From: Ferrovibrio sp. MS7
GTDB taxonomy: Bacteria > Pseudomonadota > Alphaproteobacteria > Ferrovibrionales > Ferrovibrionaceae
Length of the DNA: 64,000 nt
Assembly: GCF_038404985.1 (NCBI RefSeq)
Contig: NZ_JBBKBA010000001.1
Location: 958,001 to 1,022,000, forward strand
Direction of reading: 5' to 3'
Under the pieces are notes generated by a model that saw nothing but the letters and a program-made list of their open reading frames with translations, was not told where the DNA came from and ran no database searches. The translations under genes were made by a program, and so were the position numbers. Shown here in pieces: positions 37,641 through 49,739 of the stretch; positions within the stretch are counted from its first letter, which is position 1; each line of letters opens with the position of its first letter.

Positions 37641-37751
37641 CCCGGTTTATCCGTCCCTAGACTCTGGAAATTGGCTCCTGTAACAGAGCATATTAGGCAC
37701 TCGCCGCCAGCCGTGAAAGAGCCATAGCGCCAAAGATGATGCGCCGATCCG

Positions 37752-40406
37752 ATGGGTAAACCCGAGCCGTCCGACAATCCAGCAGCCAGTCCCCTGATGG
37801 CCCAGTATTTAGGCATCAAGGCGCAGAACCCCGACTCGCTGCTGTTCTATCGCATGGGCGACTTCTACGAGTTGTTCTTCGACGACGCGGTGACGGCTGC
37901 CCGCGCGCTGGATATCGCACTGACCAAGCGCGGCCTGCATGAAGGTCAGGATATCCCGATGTGCGGCGTGCCGGTACACGCGGCGGAAGCTTACCTCTCC
38001 CGTCTGATACGTCAGGGCTACCGCGTTGCGGTCTGCGAGCAGATCGAGGATCCCGCAGAAGCGAAGAAGCGCGGTTCCAAGTCGGTGGTGAAACGCGACG
38101 TGGTGCGCACCGTCACGCCCGGCACCATCACGGAAGACGCGCTGCTTGATGCCCGCGCCAACAATTATCTCGCGTCATTGACCCAGAGCGGCGGTGAAAG
38201 CGGCCCGCTCGGCCTTGCCTGGCTCGATATATCCACCGGCGAGTTCGGCGTTGCGGAAAGCAGCGCGGCGATGCTCGGCGCCGATCTGGCGCGCCTGCGT
38301 CCGCGCGAATTGCTGCTCGCCGACACACTCCTCGGTCGCCAGGCGTTGCGTGCCGCCCTCGATGGCGTCGAAGCGGCGCTGACGCCGCTGCCGGCCGCGC
38401 GCTTCGATTCCGGTGCCGGCGAACGCCGCCTCAAGGCCGCCTTCGGCGTTGCAGCATTGGATGCCTTCGGTTCCTTCGCACGCGCGGAATGTGCCGCCGC
38501 CGGCGCGCTGCTCGATTATGTCGAGCTGACCCAGCGCGGCAAGCTGCCGGCGTTGCGCCCGCCCGCGCGCCAGGCCGCCACCAGCCTGATGGCGATCGAT
38601 GCCGCGACGCGGCGCAACCTGGAACTGGTCGAGACGCTGTCGGGCAGCCGCGATGGTTCGCTGCTCGCCACCATCGACGAGACGCTGACCGGCGCCGGCG
38701 CCCGGCTTTTGGCGCTGCGGCTGCAGGCACCGCTCACCGATGCGGTGCTGATCAACCGCCGCCTCGATGCCGCCGGCTATCTGCTCGAAGGCGAGCGGTT
38801 GCGCGAGGACCTGCGGGCGGCGTTGCGCAAGGTGCCCGATCTCGCCCGCGCCCTTTCCAGGCTCTCGCTGGGCCGTGGCGGCCCGCGTGACCTTGCGGCT
38901 TTGCGCGATGGCCTGGAGAAGGCCGGCGAGATGCAGCGCCGGCTGCGTGCCGAAGCCGCCTTGCCGCCGGAACTGGCAGGCCTGGCGGAATCGCTGGGGT
39001 ATCATGCCGCCCTGGTGCAGGCGCTGGCCGAAGCGCTCGGCCCTGAGCTGCCGATGAATGCCCGCGATGGCGGCTTTGTCGCTGCCGGCCATCGCGCCGA
39101 TCTCGATGAGTTGCGCCTGCTGCGCGATGAAAGCCGCCGCCATATCGCGGCCTTGCAGGACCGCTATGCCAATGAGACCGGCGTTGCCGGCCTGAAGATC
39201 CGGCATAACAACGTGCTCGGCTATTACATCGAGATCACGCCGCGCTATGCCGAGAAGATGGGGCCGCAATTCATCCATCGCCAGACCATGGCCAACGCTG
39301 TGCGCTACTCCACGCCTGAACTCGGCGAACTGGAGAGCCGCATCTCGCAGGCCGCCGACCGCGCCCTGGCGCTCGAACTGGAAGTATTCGACGGCTTGGT
39401 GCGGCGCAGCCTCGATGAGGCGGCGGCAATCAGCCAGGCGGCGGAAGCCCTCGCGGCGCTGGATGTGATGGCGGCTTTGGCTGAGCTTGCCTTGCGGCAG
39501 CGCTGGGTCCGGCCGGTGGTCGACGAGTCAGTCGATTTCCATATCGAGGCCGGGCGGCATCCGGTGGTGGAAGCGGCGCTTAGGCAGCGCGGCGAGGGCG
39601 AGCGTTTCGTTGCCAATGATTGCGACCTGAGCGACGGTCACAAACTATGGCTGCTTACCGGCCCGAACATGGCGGGTAAGAGCACCTTCCTGCGCCAGAA
39701 TGCCTTGATCGCCATTTTGGCGCAGATGGGCAGCTTCGTGCCGGCGGCCAAGGCGCGCATCGGCATTGTCGATCGCCTGTTCAGCCGCGTCGGCGCCGCC
39801 GACGATCTGGCGCGCGGCCGTTCGACCTTCATGGTCGAGATGGTGGAGACCGCCGCTATCCTGCATCAATCGGGACCGCGCGCTTTGGTGATCCTGGACG
39901 AGATCGGGCGCGGCACGGCGACTTTCGATGGCCTCTCGATTGCCTGGGCGGTAGTGGAATATCTGCATGAGAAAAGCTGCTGCCGTGGCCTGTTCGCGAC
40001 GCATTACCATGAACTGACGCAGCTTGCCGGCAAGTTGCCGCAACTGGAAAACCATACCCTGAAGGTGAAGGAATGGCAGGGCGACCTGGTGTTCCTGCAT
40101 GAAGTCGGTGCCGGCGCCGCGGATCGTTCCTACGGCATCCAGGTGGCCAAGCTCGCCGGCCTGCCCCAGGCCGTGCTCGGCCGCGCCTCGGAAGTGTTGC
40201 AGCATCTCGAAGCCCAGGAGGGCGGTGGTGCTGCCGCCGCGCGCAAGCTTGCCGACGATCTGCCACTGTTCAATCTGGCGCGGCCGGCGCCGGTGCAGGC
40301 GAAAGAGTCCGAGATCGAAGCGGCGCTGAAGGCGGCGGACCTTGATTCCCTCAGTCCGCGCCAGGCCCTCGACCTGCTATTCGAGCTGAAGGGCAAGCTG
40401 CCGTAA
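37752..40406 (+). CDS. mutS: DNA mismatch repair protein MutS
   Basis: An 884-residue mismatch sensor. The N-terminal mismatch-binding motif is intact ([15 protein letters not shown], the Phe-x-Glu loop). The core and clamp regions follow, with [17 protein letters not shown]. The ATPase carries Walker [10 protein letters not shown] at about 637, FMVEMVETA and Walker [18 protein letters not shown], then [14 protein letters not shown]. The length is normal. Its promoter region is shared with the divergent maeB. Confidence 0.97.
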   Translation: MGKPEPSDNPAASPLMAQYLGIKAQNPDSLLFYRMGDFYELFFDDAVTAARALDIALTKRGLHEGQDIPMCGVPVHAAEAYLSRLIRQGYRVAVCEQIEDPAEAKKRGSKSVVKRDVVRTVTPGTITEDALLDARANNYLASLTQSGGESGPLGLAWLDISTGEFGVAESSAAMLGADLARLRPRELLLADTLLGRQALRAALDGVEAALTPLPAARFDSGAGERRLKAAFGVAALDAFGSFARAECAAAGALLDYVELTQRGKLPALRPPARQAATSLMAIDAATRRNLELVETLSGSRDGSLLATIDETLTGAGARLLALRLQAPLTDAVLINRRLDAAGYLLEGERLREDLRAALRKVPDLARALSRLSLGRGGPRDLAALRDGLEKAGEMQRRLRAEAALPPELAGLAESLGYHAALVQALAEALGPELPMNARDGGFVAAGHRADLDELRLLRDESRRHIAALQDRYANETGVAGLKIRHNNVLGYYIEITPRYAEKMGPQFIHRQTMANAVRYSTPELGELESRISQAADRALALELEVFDGLVRRSLDEAAAISQAAEALAALDVMAALAELALRQRWVRPVVDESVDFHIEAGRHPVVEAALRQRGEGERFVANDCDLSDGHKLWLLTGPNMAGKSTFLRQNALIAILAQMGSFVPAAKARIGIVDRLFSRVGAADDLARGRSTFMVEMVETAAILHQSGPRALVILDEIGRGTATFDGLSIAWAVVEYLHEKSCCRGLFATHYHELTQLAGKLPQLENHTLKVKEWQGDLVFLHEVGAGAADRSYGIQVAKLAGLPQAVLGRASEVLQHLEAQEGGGAAAARKLADDLPLFNLARPAPVQAKESEIEAALKAADLDSLSPRQALDLLFELKGKLP

Positions 40407-40414
40407 AGCGCCTG

Positions 40415-40505
40415 GTCATGCCCGCGAAAGCGGGCATCCCATTTAGTCGATGAAATGGGACCCTCGCTTCCGCGAGGGTGACAAAAGCCACGCGGGCATG
40501 ACGAG
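40415..40505. repeat. Intergenic palindromes (site 5, three arms)
   Basis: GTCATGCCCGC-gaaa-GCGGGCATCCCAT, then GATGAAATGGGACCCTCGC-ttcc-GCGAGGGTGAC, then a half element GCGGGCATGACGAG. It lies between the convergent mutS and holA. The middle arm is nearly identical to site 3. Confidence 0.82.
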
Positions 40506-40515
40506 TCTAGGGAAT

Positions 40516-41541
40516 TTACCGCGCCACTCTTGCTGCTCTGGCGATGCGCAAGAGCGCGTCGCCGGTCACGGCTTCCGCCGGAATGCCGGTGCTCTTGGCC
40601 AGCAATTCGGCATCGGTGAGGATTTCCAGCGCACGCATCAGCCGCTCCGGCGACCACAGGCGAAGCTGGCGCACGAAAGCATCCTCGCGTTTCCAGAACA
40701 CGCCAAGCGTCTTGGCGAGGAATTTGGGATCGCCGCCACCATTACCCATGCGGCTCAAGCCGAGATGCAGGCGCTGGGCATGCTTCTGCGTCACCCGCAG
40801 GATGGCGACAGGCGACTCGCCGGCCATCTCGCTCTGCGCCAGGGCTTCCGCCAGCGCCGGAATATCGCCGCCGAAAGCCGCGAAGGCGGCATCATCGAGA
40901 TTGCCGGCCGATGAATCGCCGACGCAAGCCTCGGCATCCTCCAGAGTGATCGGGCCGGGCTCGTCGCCCTTGTAGAGCAGCAGCTTGTTGATCTCGCCGC
41001 GCGTCACCATGCGGTCGCTGCCGAGATTGTCGCGCAGGTATTCCAGCGCATCGTCGTCGATGCGCTTGCCGGCTTCCTGCAGCATCGAACGGATGACGCC
41101 GAGCAGCGCATTGGCATCATCGGCATAGCAGGCGATGGCGGCGGCGGTGGGGGCATTCTCGAAGGCGGTGCGCAAGGAGGAACGCCCGGCCAGTTCGCCG
41201 CCTTCCACCACTACCAGGGCATCGCCGGGCGGGTCGCTGAGGAAATCGGCGAACAGCTTGGCCAGCTTGTCGCCGGCGCCGCTGATCAGCACCACGCGGC
41301 GGCCGCCCATCAGGGACAGCGCGGCGGCTTCGTCGGCCAGCCGGGCCGGGTCCTCGCTGAGCTGCTGCGCGGTGAGGTTGGCGACGCGGAAGGCATCGGA
41401 GAGATCCGGCACCACGGTCTGCGCCAGCGCCTTGGCGCGTTCATGCACCAGGCCGGTATCGGGGCCGAAGACCAGCGCCGCGCGCAAGGCGGCGGGCGGT
41501 TTGCGCAGGAAGCCTTCAACCTCGCCCGGTTTGAGCTTCAT
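40516..41541 (-). CDS. holA: DNA polymerase III subunit delta
   Basis: A 341-residue clamp-loader subunit that opens the beta clamp. ALVFGPDTGLVHERAKAL at the start, an RRVVLISGAGDKL segment, then helical domains with the DNA_pol3_delta pattern (YLRDNLGSDRMVTRGEINKLLLY). It lacks a Walker A motif, as expected. It starts 3 bp after lptE ends, in the leuS-lptE-holA order common to alphaproteobacteria. Confidence 0.92.
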   Translation of the reverse strand: MKLKPGEVEGFLRKPPAALRAALVFGPDTGLVHERAKALAQTVVPDLSDAFRVANLTAQQLSEDPARLADEAAALSLMGGRRVVLISGAGDKLAKLFADFLSDPPGDALVVVEGGELAGRSSLRTAFENAPTAAAIACYADDANALLGVIRSMLQEAGKRIDDDALEYLRDNLGSDRMVTRGEINKLLLYKGDEPGPITLEDAEACVGDSSAGNLDDAAFAAFGGDIPALAEALAQSEMAGESPVAILRVTQKHAQRLHLGLSRMGNGGGDPKFLAKTLGVFWKREDAFVRQLRLWSPERLMRALEILTDAELLAKSTGIPAEAVTGDALLRIARAARVAR

Positions 41542-41544
41542 GGC

Positions 41545-42064
41545 TCAGCTTGGCTGCTGCGGTTGCTTCTGGCGGCGGCTGAAATAATTGCCGAGCACGA
41601 TGCGGAGCTGTTCGGCATTGTCGCGCGTGGCGCGGCCACGGGCATCGCGCTCACTCACCAGATTGGCATAATCGGCGCGCACCAGATTGTAGGACACCAG
41701 GCTGCTCACCTGGCCCTGATGCAGTATCGTCCCGGTGCGGTAGTCGCGCAGGCGGTAGAGCGTCTGCAGGGAGAGGTTGTTGCGCGTCACTTCATCCGTG
41801 CGCGTCACCAGCACGCTGGTCACCGTCTCGGTCACTTGCAGTTCCAGGCGGTAGAGTGGCTGCTGCGGCGTGCCGAGCGGCGTCACCATGTCGAGCAGGT
41901 GGTTGCGCACCTGCTGCGTCACGCGGTTTTCCGGCTGCTCGAACACGATGCGGGAGAATTCCTCCACCGTGACATCGCCATCCTGGCGGCCATAGAGCGG
42001 CTTGAAGCCACAGGCCGTCAGGCCCGGCGCCAGCGCCAGGAGGATAAGGGCGAGCAGGATCCGT

Positions 42065-42078
<14 letters not shown>
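41545..42078 (-). CDS. lptE: LPS-assembly lipoprotein LptE
   Basis: A 177-residue lipoprotein. The signal ends in the lipobox LTAC with C23, then GFKPLYG, the usual LptE start. The remainder is the alpha/beta plug domain that sits in LptD at the outer membrane and helps insert LPS. It overlaps the leuS stop by 14 bp and precedes holA, so its expression is tied to those genes. Confidence 0.92.
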
Positions 42079-44626
<2,548 letters not shown>

Positions 44627-44711
44627 CACTCAAACCGTTTTTTTGAAGGGGTCGTCTGAATCGGAAGATTTAGAAACTACGCAGAGAAAGCCGGCGTCAC
44701 GCCCGGCAGAA

Positions 44712-45287
44712 TCAGCGCCGGGCCTCGGCCTCCACCCGCAGCTCGCGGGCGCGCTGCAGAATGGCGTTCTCCATGCTCACATTGGTTTCCGACGCGGTGG
44801 CCTGGTCGGCCCAGCCCTCGCCCTGGCGCACCTGGCGGAACACGCTGACGCGGATGCCATCGGCGCGCAGCGCGCGGTCGAGAATGTAGATCGTCACCTT
44901 GAAACGCTCGTTCGGCGTCTGCGGCGCGGCATACCAGTCGGTGATGATCACGCCGCCGAACGGATCGGCCGAGGCCAGCGGCATGAAGGAGATGGTGTCG
45001 AGCGAGGCGCGCCACAGGAAGCTGTTGACGCCGATGCCGCCGCCGCCGCCTTCCTCGGGTTTCTTGCTGCCGGGCGAGAACAGACCGCCGGAACCGAAGA
45101 TCGTCTGGCGTTCGCCGCTCGGGTTCGGATTCACGGTGCCGTCCGGGCCTTTGTCCGGATACGGCAGGTAATCGCCGCTGCCGCCGCAGGCACCAAGGCC
45201 GAGCGTCAGGCCCAGCGCCAGGGCGAGCGCCATCGCCCGGCGGCTACCGGATTGCTTGAACAAAGAAAACTGGCGAAACCACGTCAT
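44712..45287 (-). CDS. DUF3576 lipoprotein
   Basis: A 191-residue exported lipoprotein: a positively charged start, hydrophobic helix and lipobox ending at C34 (LGLGAC). A Pro/Gly-rich linker precedes the conserved DUF3576 domain (IGVNSFLWRASLDTISFMPL, GGVIITDWYA, then ETNVSMENAILQRAREL). This family sits immediately upstream of leuS in many alphaproteobacteria, as here. Its role is unknown, but the operon context points to the cell envelope. GAGGA precedes ATG 45287. Confidence 0.9.
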   Translation of the reverse strand: MTWFRQFSLFKQSGSRRAMALALALGLTLGLGACGGSGDYLPYPDKGPDGTVNPNPSGERQTIFGSGGLFSPGSKKPEEGGGGGIGVNSFLWRASLDTISFMPLASADPFGGVIITDWYAAPQTPNERFKVTIYILDRALRADGIRVSVFRQVRQGEGWADQATASETNVSMENAILQRARELRVEAEARR

Positions 45288-45525
45288 GAACACAATCCTC
45301 CCGCGGGGCGCCCCGGTACTGCCAGGTCCAGAATGCCCGGCTCGCAACGCCAGGGGGCGTCATCGGAGCCCATTTCACTATCATACAGCCTGCACTGGCG
45401 CCAATCGCCGCGAGGGCAAAATCAGGCCGATTCCGGTCCAGCCTGGGTCCGCCTTGCGGTTTCGGCGGCGGACTCACGGACCAGGGGCTTGCGGCAGCGG
45501 TCCGGCTGGGCCACAACCGCCGTCA

Positions 45526-46449
45526 ATGAGCGAGAAAGTTCCAGATCCAGGCGGCATCGACGCCCGCATGGCCGAGGCCTGGCGGTTGCAGACCGATGGC
45601 CAGGCCGAGGCGGCGATGGCGCTGTACCGGGCCGTGCTGGCGGAAACCGATGGCCGCCATGCCGGGGCGCAGCTCGGCCTCGGACAATGCCATATGGAGC
45701 GCGGTGAGCGCGACCTCGCCCTGCATCACCTGCGTCTGGCGCGTGAGCTGGCGCCGCAATCCGGCGCCATCGCGCATCTGGTCGACTCGCTGTCCGGTAC
45801 CACCACGGAACGCGCGCCGGATGACTATCTGCGCTGGGTTTTTGATGGTCATGCCGGCAGTTTCGACCGCCATCTGGCGGCGCTGAAATACCGTGGGCCG
45901 TGGATGATTCAGGCACTCGCCAAGCGGGCCTGGCAGCCCGATGCCAGCCGAGCCATCCTCGATCTCGGCTGCGGCACCGGGTTGAACGGCCCGCTGTTCC
46001 GGCCCTATGCGCGCGGCCTCGATGGCATCGACCTGGCGCCGGCCATGCTGCAACAGGCAGCGCGCCGCCTTTTCAACGGCCGCCCGGCTTATGACCGGCT
46101 CGCCGAGGTTGAAATCCATGCGTTTCTGGAGCAGGTGCCGGCACGGGTCTACGACGCCATGCTCTCGACCGATGTTTTCATCTATATCGGGCGTCTGGAG
46201 CGGTTTTTCGCGCATGCCGCGCGGGTCTTGTCCCCCGGCGGGGAAATACTCGCTACCATTGAGCGCGGCGAGCCCGAGGAACCGGTGCGGCTGATGCCGA
46301 CCGGCCGCTACCGCCAGAGCGATGCATACATTGCCGGCCTTGCCACTGCACATGGTTTCACCATCGCCGATACGCTGGAGGCGCCGCTGCGGGTGGAACA
46401 GGGCCGTGAGGAGCCAGGCAGGGCCTATCGCCTGGTCCTTGGCGCCTGA
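45526..46449 (+). CDS. TPR-containing class I SAM methyltransferase
   Basis: A 307-residue protein. Residues about 10-85 are two to three tetratricopeptide-like helix pairs (AEAWRLQTDGQAEAAMALY, then LGLGQCHMERGERDLALHHL). The methyltransferase domain has motif I DLGCGTGLNG at about 146-155 and the acidic strand DGIDLAPAM. Proteins with this architecture are common in alphaproteobacteria; the substrate is probably a protein bound by the TPR part, which is inference. No good ribosome site precedes ATG 45526. Confidence 0.83.
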   Translation: MSEKVPDPGGIDARMAEAWRLQTDGQAEAAMALYRAVLAETDGRHAGAQLGLGQCHMERGERDLALHHLRLARELAPQSGAIAHLVDSLSGTTTERAPDDYLRWVFDGHAGSFDRHLAALKYRGPWMIQALAKRAWQPDASRAILDLGCGTGLNGPLFRPYARGLDGIDLAPAMLQQAARRLFNGRPAYDRLAEVEIHAFLEQVPARVYDAMLSTDVFIYIGRLERFFAHAARVLSPGGEILATIERGEPEEPVRLMPTGRYRQSDAYIAGLATAHGFTIADTLEAPLRVEQGREEPGRAYRLVLGA

Positions 46450-46788
46450 TTCCATTGGATTCCCGATCCTCTCGGGGCTTTCGTCCGGTCAATTGTGGAC
46501 GATTCGCGGCAAACTGCGCCATTTTTGTCACGCTAGACGGACCTCTCCTGCTTGTGGCCGGTAGTGAATCGCCCCTTATATTTACCGGAAATCCGATATT
46601 TATTTGATTGAATGTGGCCCTTCTGCAACACCCATGGCAAAAAGGTGGCGTTGATTGCCACTTTTGTTGACAGGGTGGGGGGCGAAATGGCTTCATCTCG
46701 GACGATCAGTTAGCCCAGCCGGGCTGATTGTTCTCTGCTAGTTACTAGCTCTGAAACCTTTATGACCCCGGTGGGAGAGGAAAGAGGA
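46450..46788 (+). other. Non-coding upstream region of porin 1
   Basis: A 339-bp gap, AT-richer than the genes around it. A stem AAAAGGTGGC/GCCACTTTT (46640-46665, loop GTTGATT, one bulge) with T-runs could end transcription of the methyltransferase gene. A smaller stem AGCCC-AGCC-GGGCT lies at 46712-46725, probably in the porin leader. TTGACA at 46667 has no convincing -10 partner, so the promoter is unassigned. No frame with coding character is seen. Confidence 0.5.
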
Positions 46789-48036
46789 ATGAAGAAGACT
46801 CTGCTTCTGCAAACCGCGCTCGTGGCCGCTGCTGGCGTGATGCTGGCTGACGCTTCGTTTGCGCAGGTGAAGGCTGAGCCGCTCGGCGTGACCGTTGGCG
46901 GCTACATGACCCGTACCTTCAAGGTGCAGGACCGCGACAAGGTGACCGGTTCGGCCCAGACCGACAAGTCCGCTGCCACCTTCGGCGGCCCGGACGCGGA
47001 AATCTGGTTCAGCCTGCGCGCTGTGCTGGACAACGGCCTCCGCATCGGCGGCCGCGTTGAGCTGGAAGGTGCCACTGACGGCGACCAGATCGACGAATCG
47101 TACGTGTGGTTCGAAAATGACCTCGGCCGTATCGAGCTCGGCTCGACCGACCGCGTCGCTTCGAAGATGCAGTACTTCTCGCCGAACGCCACCCTGTCGG
47201 GCCAGAACACCGGCCAGGTGTCTGAAAACGCCGTCTTCGTGACCCCGGCGAACAACCGCGCTGGCGGTGTGACGATGTGGTTTGCCAACGCGTCGAACGA
47301 CGCTGAAGGCATCAACTTCTACACCTCCTCGAACCGCTACTTCGGTTCGAAGGCTGGCAAGGGCCTGCAGCTCGGCTATTCGTACACCCCGGATGGTTGC
47401 CAGGATTACAACAACGCTGGTGGCCAGTTCGCCGCCGCCGCCACCATCACCAACTGCGATGCTGGCTTCGGCAACACCAACAACGGCACCACTCGCAACC
47501 AGCACACCTTCGCTGGTAACTACCTCGAGTCGTTCGGTGACTTCAACGTCGCTCTGTACGGTGGCTACATCAGCAACCGCGCTGAGCCGGGTGCTGCCAC
47601 CGCTGCGAACGCCGTTCCGAAGCGCGTGACCGGCTGGCAGGCTGGCGCCCAGGTTGGTTACAACCTCGGCGGCGGTTCGACCATCACCGTTGGTGGCGGT
47701 CTGAAGGACGAAGAAGTGTCGCGCAACGACGCTGGCAACGCCATCGACCGCAAGGCCTATGTCGTTGGCGTGTACTACCTGTCGAACGGCGCTGCGCCGG
47801 GCTCGATCGGTGTGGGCGCCGATTACTGGTGGGCGAAGGGTGAAGAAACCGCTGCCAACGTCAAGCAGGGCGATGACAAGGGTAAGGTGTTCCAGGTGGG
47901 CGTGAGCTACCAGCTCGCCACCGGCATCAAGCTCTACGGCGGCGCCGGCACCTACAAGTACACCGACGGCAATGGCGCTGCTGCCAACGAGTCGAAGGCG
48001 AACTTCGGTCTGCTCGGTGTGAACCTGGTGTTCTAA
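46789..48036 (+). CDS. Outer-membrane porin (paralog 1)
   Basis: A 415-residue porin of the alphaproteobacterial Porin_4 type. A signal peptide ends at SFAQ (about 26). The mature part is rich in alternating beta-strand sequences (EIWFSLRAVLDNGLRIGGRVELEG), with a Cys pair (DGCQDYNN and TNCDAG) probably forming a loop disulfide, and it ends in Phe (NLVF) as required for Bam-mediated assembly. Codon use is strongly biased (many GCT, GGT, TCG, GAC), like the ribosomal genes here and unlike its paralog, suggesting very high expression. GGGAGAGGAAAGAGGA precedes the ATG. Confidence 0.93.
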   Translation: MKKTLLLQTALVAAAGVMLADASFAQVKAEPLGVTVGGYMTRTFKVQDRDKVTGSAQTDKSAATFGGPDAEIWFSLRAVLDNGLRIGGRVELEGATDGDQIDESYVWFENDLGRIELGSTDRVASKMQYFSPNATLSGQNTGQVSENAVFVTPANNRAGGVTMWFANASNDAEGINFYTSSNRYFGSKAGKGLQLGYSYTPDGCQDYNNAGGQFAAAATITNCDAGFGNTNNGTTRNQHTFAGNYLESFGDFNVALYGGYISNRAEPGAATAANAVPKRVTGWQAGAQVGYNLGGGSTITVGGGLKDEEVSRNDAGNAIDRKAYVVGVYYLSNGAAPGSIGVGADYWWAKGEETAANVKQGDDKGKVFQVGVSYQLATGIKLYGGAGTYKYTDGNGAAANESKANFGLLGVNLVF

Positions 48037-48060
48037 TCCATCCGCAAGGATTGGTTAGCG

Positions 48061-48095
48061 GAAAGGGGCAGGGAAACCTGCCCCTTTCTTTTTTT
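48061..48095 (+). terminator. Intrinsic terminator after porin 1
   Basis: A perfect 12-bp stem, GAAAGGGGCAGG with CCTGCCCCTTTC, a GAAA tetraloop and seven T residues. Confidence 0.95.
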
Positions 48096-48287
48096 GCCCA
48101 ACGCTTCCGATCTCAGCCGGATTATTTGTGTTGATCAACTCCGGCCCCGGTGTGATGGTGGTTACGTCCTGGGCAATGGTTGCCTGTCTGCTGATCACAT
48201 TGGTTTGACTATTCTGCCGCCCTATCCAGTTGTTGCGTGATGCCTCCCCCGAATATCCCCGGGCATCTTTGGAAGGGACTAGACTGC

Positions 48288-49529
48288 ATGATCAAGAAAG
48301 CTCTTTTGCTGCAAACCGCGCTGGTCGCCGCCGCTGGCGTCGTGCTGGCCGATACCGCCTTCGCGCAGGTGAAGACCGAACCGCTCGGCGTCTCCGTCGG
48401 CGGTTACATGACCCGCACCTTCAAGCTGCAGGACCGCGACAAGCAGACCGGCTCGGCCCAGACCGACAAGTCGGCGGCGACCTTCGGCGGCCCGAATGCG
48501 GAAATCTGGTTCAACCTGCGTGCTGTGCTGGATAATGGCCTGCGTGTCGGCGGCCGTGTCGAACTCGAAGCCGCCACCGATGGCGACCAGATCGACGAAT
48601 CCTATCTCTGGTTCGAAAACGATCTCGGCAAGATCGAGATCGGTTCCACCGACCGCGTCGCGGCGAAGATGCAGTATTTCTCGCCCAACACCACGCTGCC
48701 GGGCCAGGATAACATTTCCACCGCCACTTCGGAAAATGCGCCTTTCGTGGTGCCGACGAATAACCGCGCCGGCCCGACGCAGATGTGGTTCTCCAACCAC
48801 GGCAACGACACCGAGGGCGTGAACTTCTACACCTCGTCGAACCGCTATTTCGGTTCCAAGGCGGGCAAGGGCCTGCAGCTCGGCTTCTCCTATGTGCCCG
48901 ATGGCTGCCAGGACTATAACAATGCCGGCGGCCAGTTTGCCGCTGCCGGTAACATCACCAACTGCGATGCCGGTTTCGGCAACACGGTGAATGGCTCGGT
49001 CCGCAATCACTTCAATGTTGCGGCGAACTACATCGAGTCGTTTGGTGATTTCAGCGTCGCGCTCTCGGCCGGCTATGTGAATACCCGCATCGAAAGCGTC
49101 GGTCTCAACACCCAGACCAATGTCGGCACCGCGGGCCAGTCGCGCAAGGATGGCTGGCAGGCCGGTGGCCAGCTCACCTACGCGCTCGGTGGCGGTTCCA
49201 CCATCGGCGCCGGTGGCGGCTATAAGTCGGAAGAAGTCACTGCCACGCTCGATCGTCGCGCCTGGATCCTCGGCTTCCTCTACACCACCAATGGCAGCCA
49301 GCCCGGCTCCATCGGTGTCGGCGGCGATTACTGGCATGCGGTCGGCAAGGAAACCGGCTTCGCTGATGACAAGGCCGACATCTACCAGCTCGGCGTCAGC
49401 TACATGCTGGCCACCGGCATCAAGCTCTATGGCGGTGCCGGCACCTACGAGTTCAAGGATGGCAATGGCGTTGCGGCCAACCAGTCGAAGGCCAATTTCG
49501 GCGTGCTCGGCGTCAACCTGACTTTCTAA
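48288..49529 (+). CDS. Outer-membrane porin (paralog 2)
   Basis: A 413-residue tandem paralog of the porin at 46789. The signal peptide (ending AFAQ), the first 120 residues and most strands are near-identical; differences gather in loops. The Cys pair and terminal Phe (NLTF) are kept. Codon use is GCC/GGC-rich like ordinary genes in the window, so lower expression than paralog 1 is likely. It has its own upstream gap (48096-48287, with a perfect GTTGATCAAC palindrome at 48130-48139) and its own terminator, so the two can be regulated separately. Confidence 0.93.
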   Translation: MIKKALLLQTALVAAAGVVLADTAFAQVKTEPLGVSVGGYMTRTFKLQDRDKQTGSAQTDKSAATFGGPNAEIWFNLRAVLDNGLRVGGRVELEAATDGDQIDESYLWFENDLGKIEIGSTDRVAAKMQYFSPNTTLPGQDNISTATSENAPFVVPTNNRAGPTQMWFSNHGNDTEGVNFYTSSNRYFGSKAGKGLQLGFSYVPDGCQDYNNAGGQFAAAGNITNCDAGFGNTVNGSVRNHFNVAANYIESFGDFSVALSAGYVNTRIESVGLNTQTNVGTAGQSRKDGWQAGGQLTYALGGGSTIGAGGGYKSEEVTATLDRRAWILGFLYTTNGSQPGSIGVGGDYWHAVGKETGFADDKADIYQLGVSYMLATGIKLYGGAGTYEFKDGNGVAANQSKANFGVLGVNLTF

Positions 49530-49551
49530 GCCAGCGTATCGGCTGAACGGA

Positions 49552-49580
49552 AAAGGGCGGGGCTTCCCCGCCCTTTTTTT
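49552..49580 (+). terminator. Intrinsic terminator after porin 2
   Basis: An 11-bp stem, AAAGGGCGGGG with CCCCGCCCTTT, loop CTT, and a seven-T tail. Confidence 0.93.
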
Positions 49581-49629
49581 GTTGTTGAGACGGATGACGC
49601 AAAGCAAAAAGTCACAGCCTGTCTGGCCT

Positions 49630-49709
49630 GAGATCGCCGGGTCAAGCCCGGCGATGACGACTTAGTATATTGCTCGTCATGCCCGGCCTTGAGCCGGGCA
49701 TCTCATGCC
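49630..49709. repeat. Paired intergenic palindromes (site 6)
   Basis: GAGATCGCCGGG-tcaag-CCCGGCGATGACGAC and then CTCGTCATGCCCGG-ccttgag-CCGGGCATCTCATGCC, between the convergent porin 2 and ubiB. The first arm equals the second arm of site 4, inverted. Confidence 0.82.
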
Positions 49710-49739
49710 GTGTGGGCCGAGGCGGCCATCAACGCGATT

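Noticed and set aside
46667-46672. TTGACA as the -35 box of porin 1
   Set aside because: No acceptable -10 hexamer occurs 15-19 bp downstream.
48130-48139. Palindrome GTTGATCAAC as an operator of porin 2
   Set aside because: A single 10-bp palindrome with no second copy or known regulator; too little to call.
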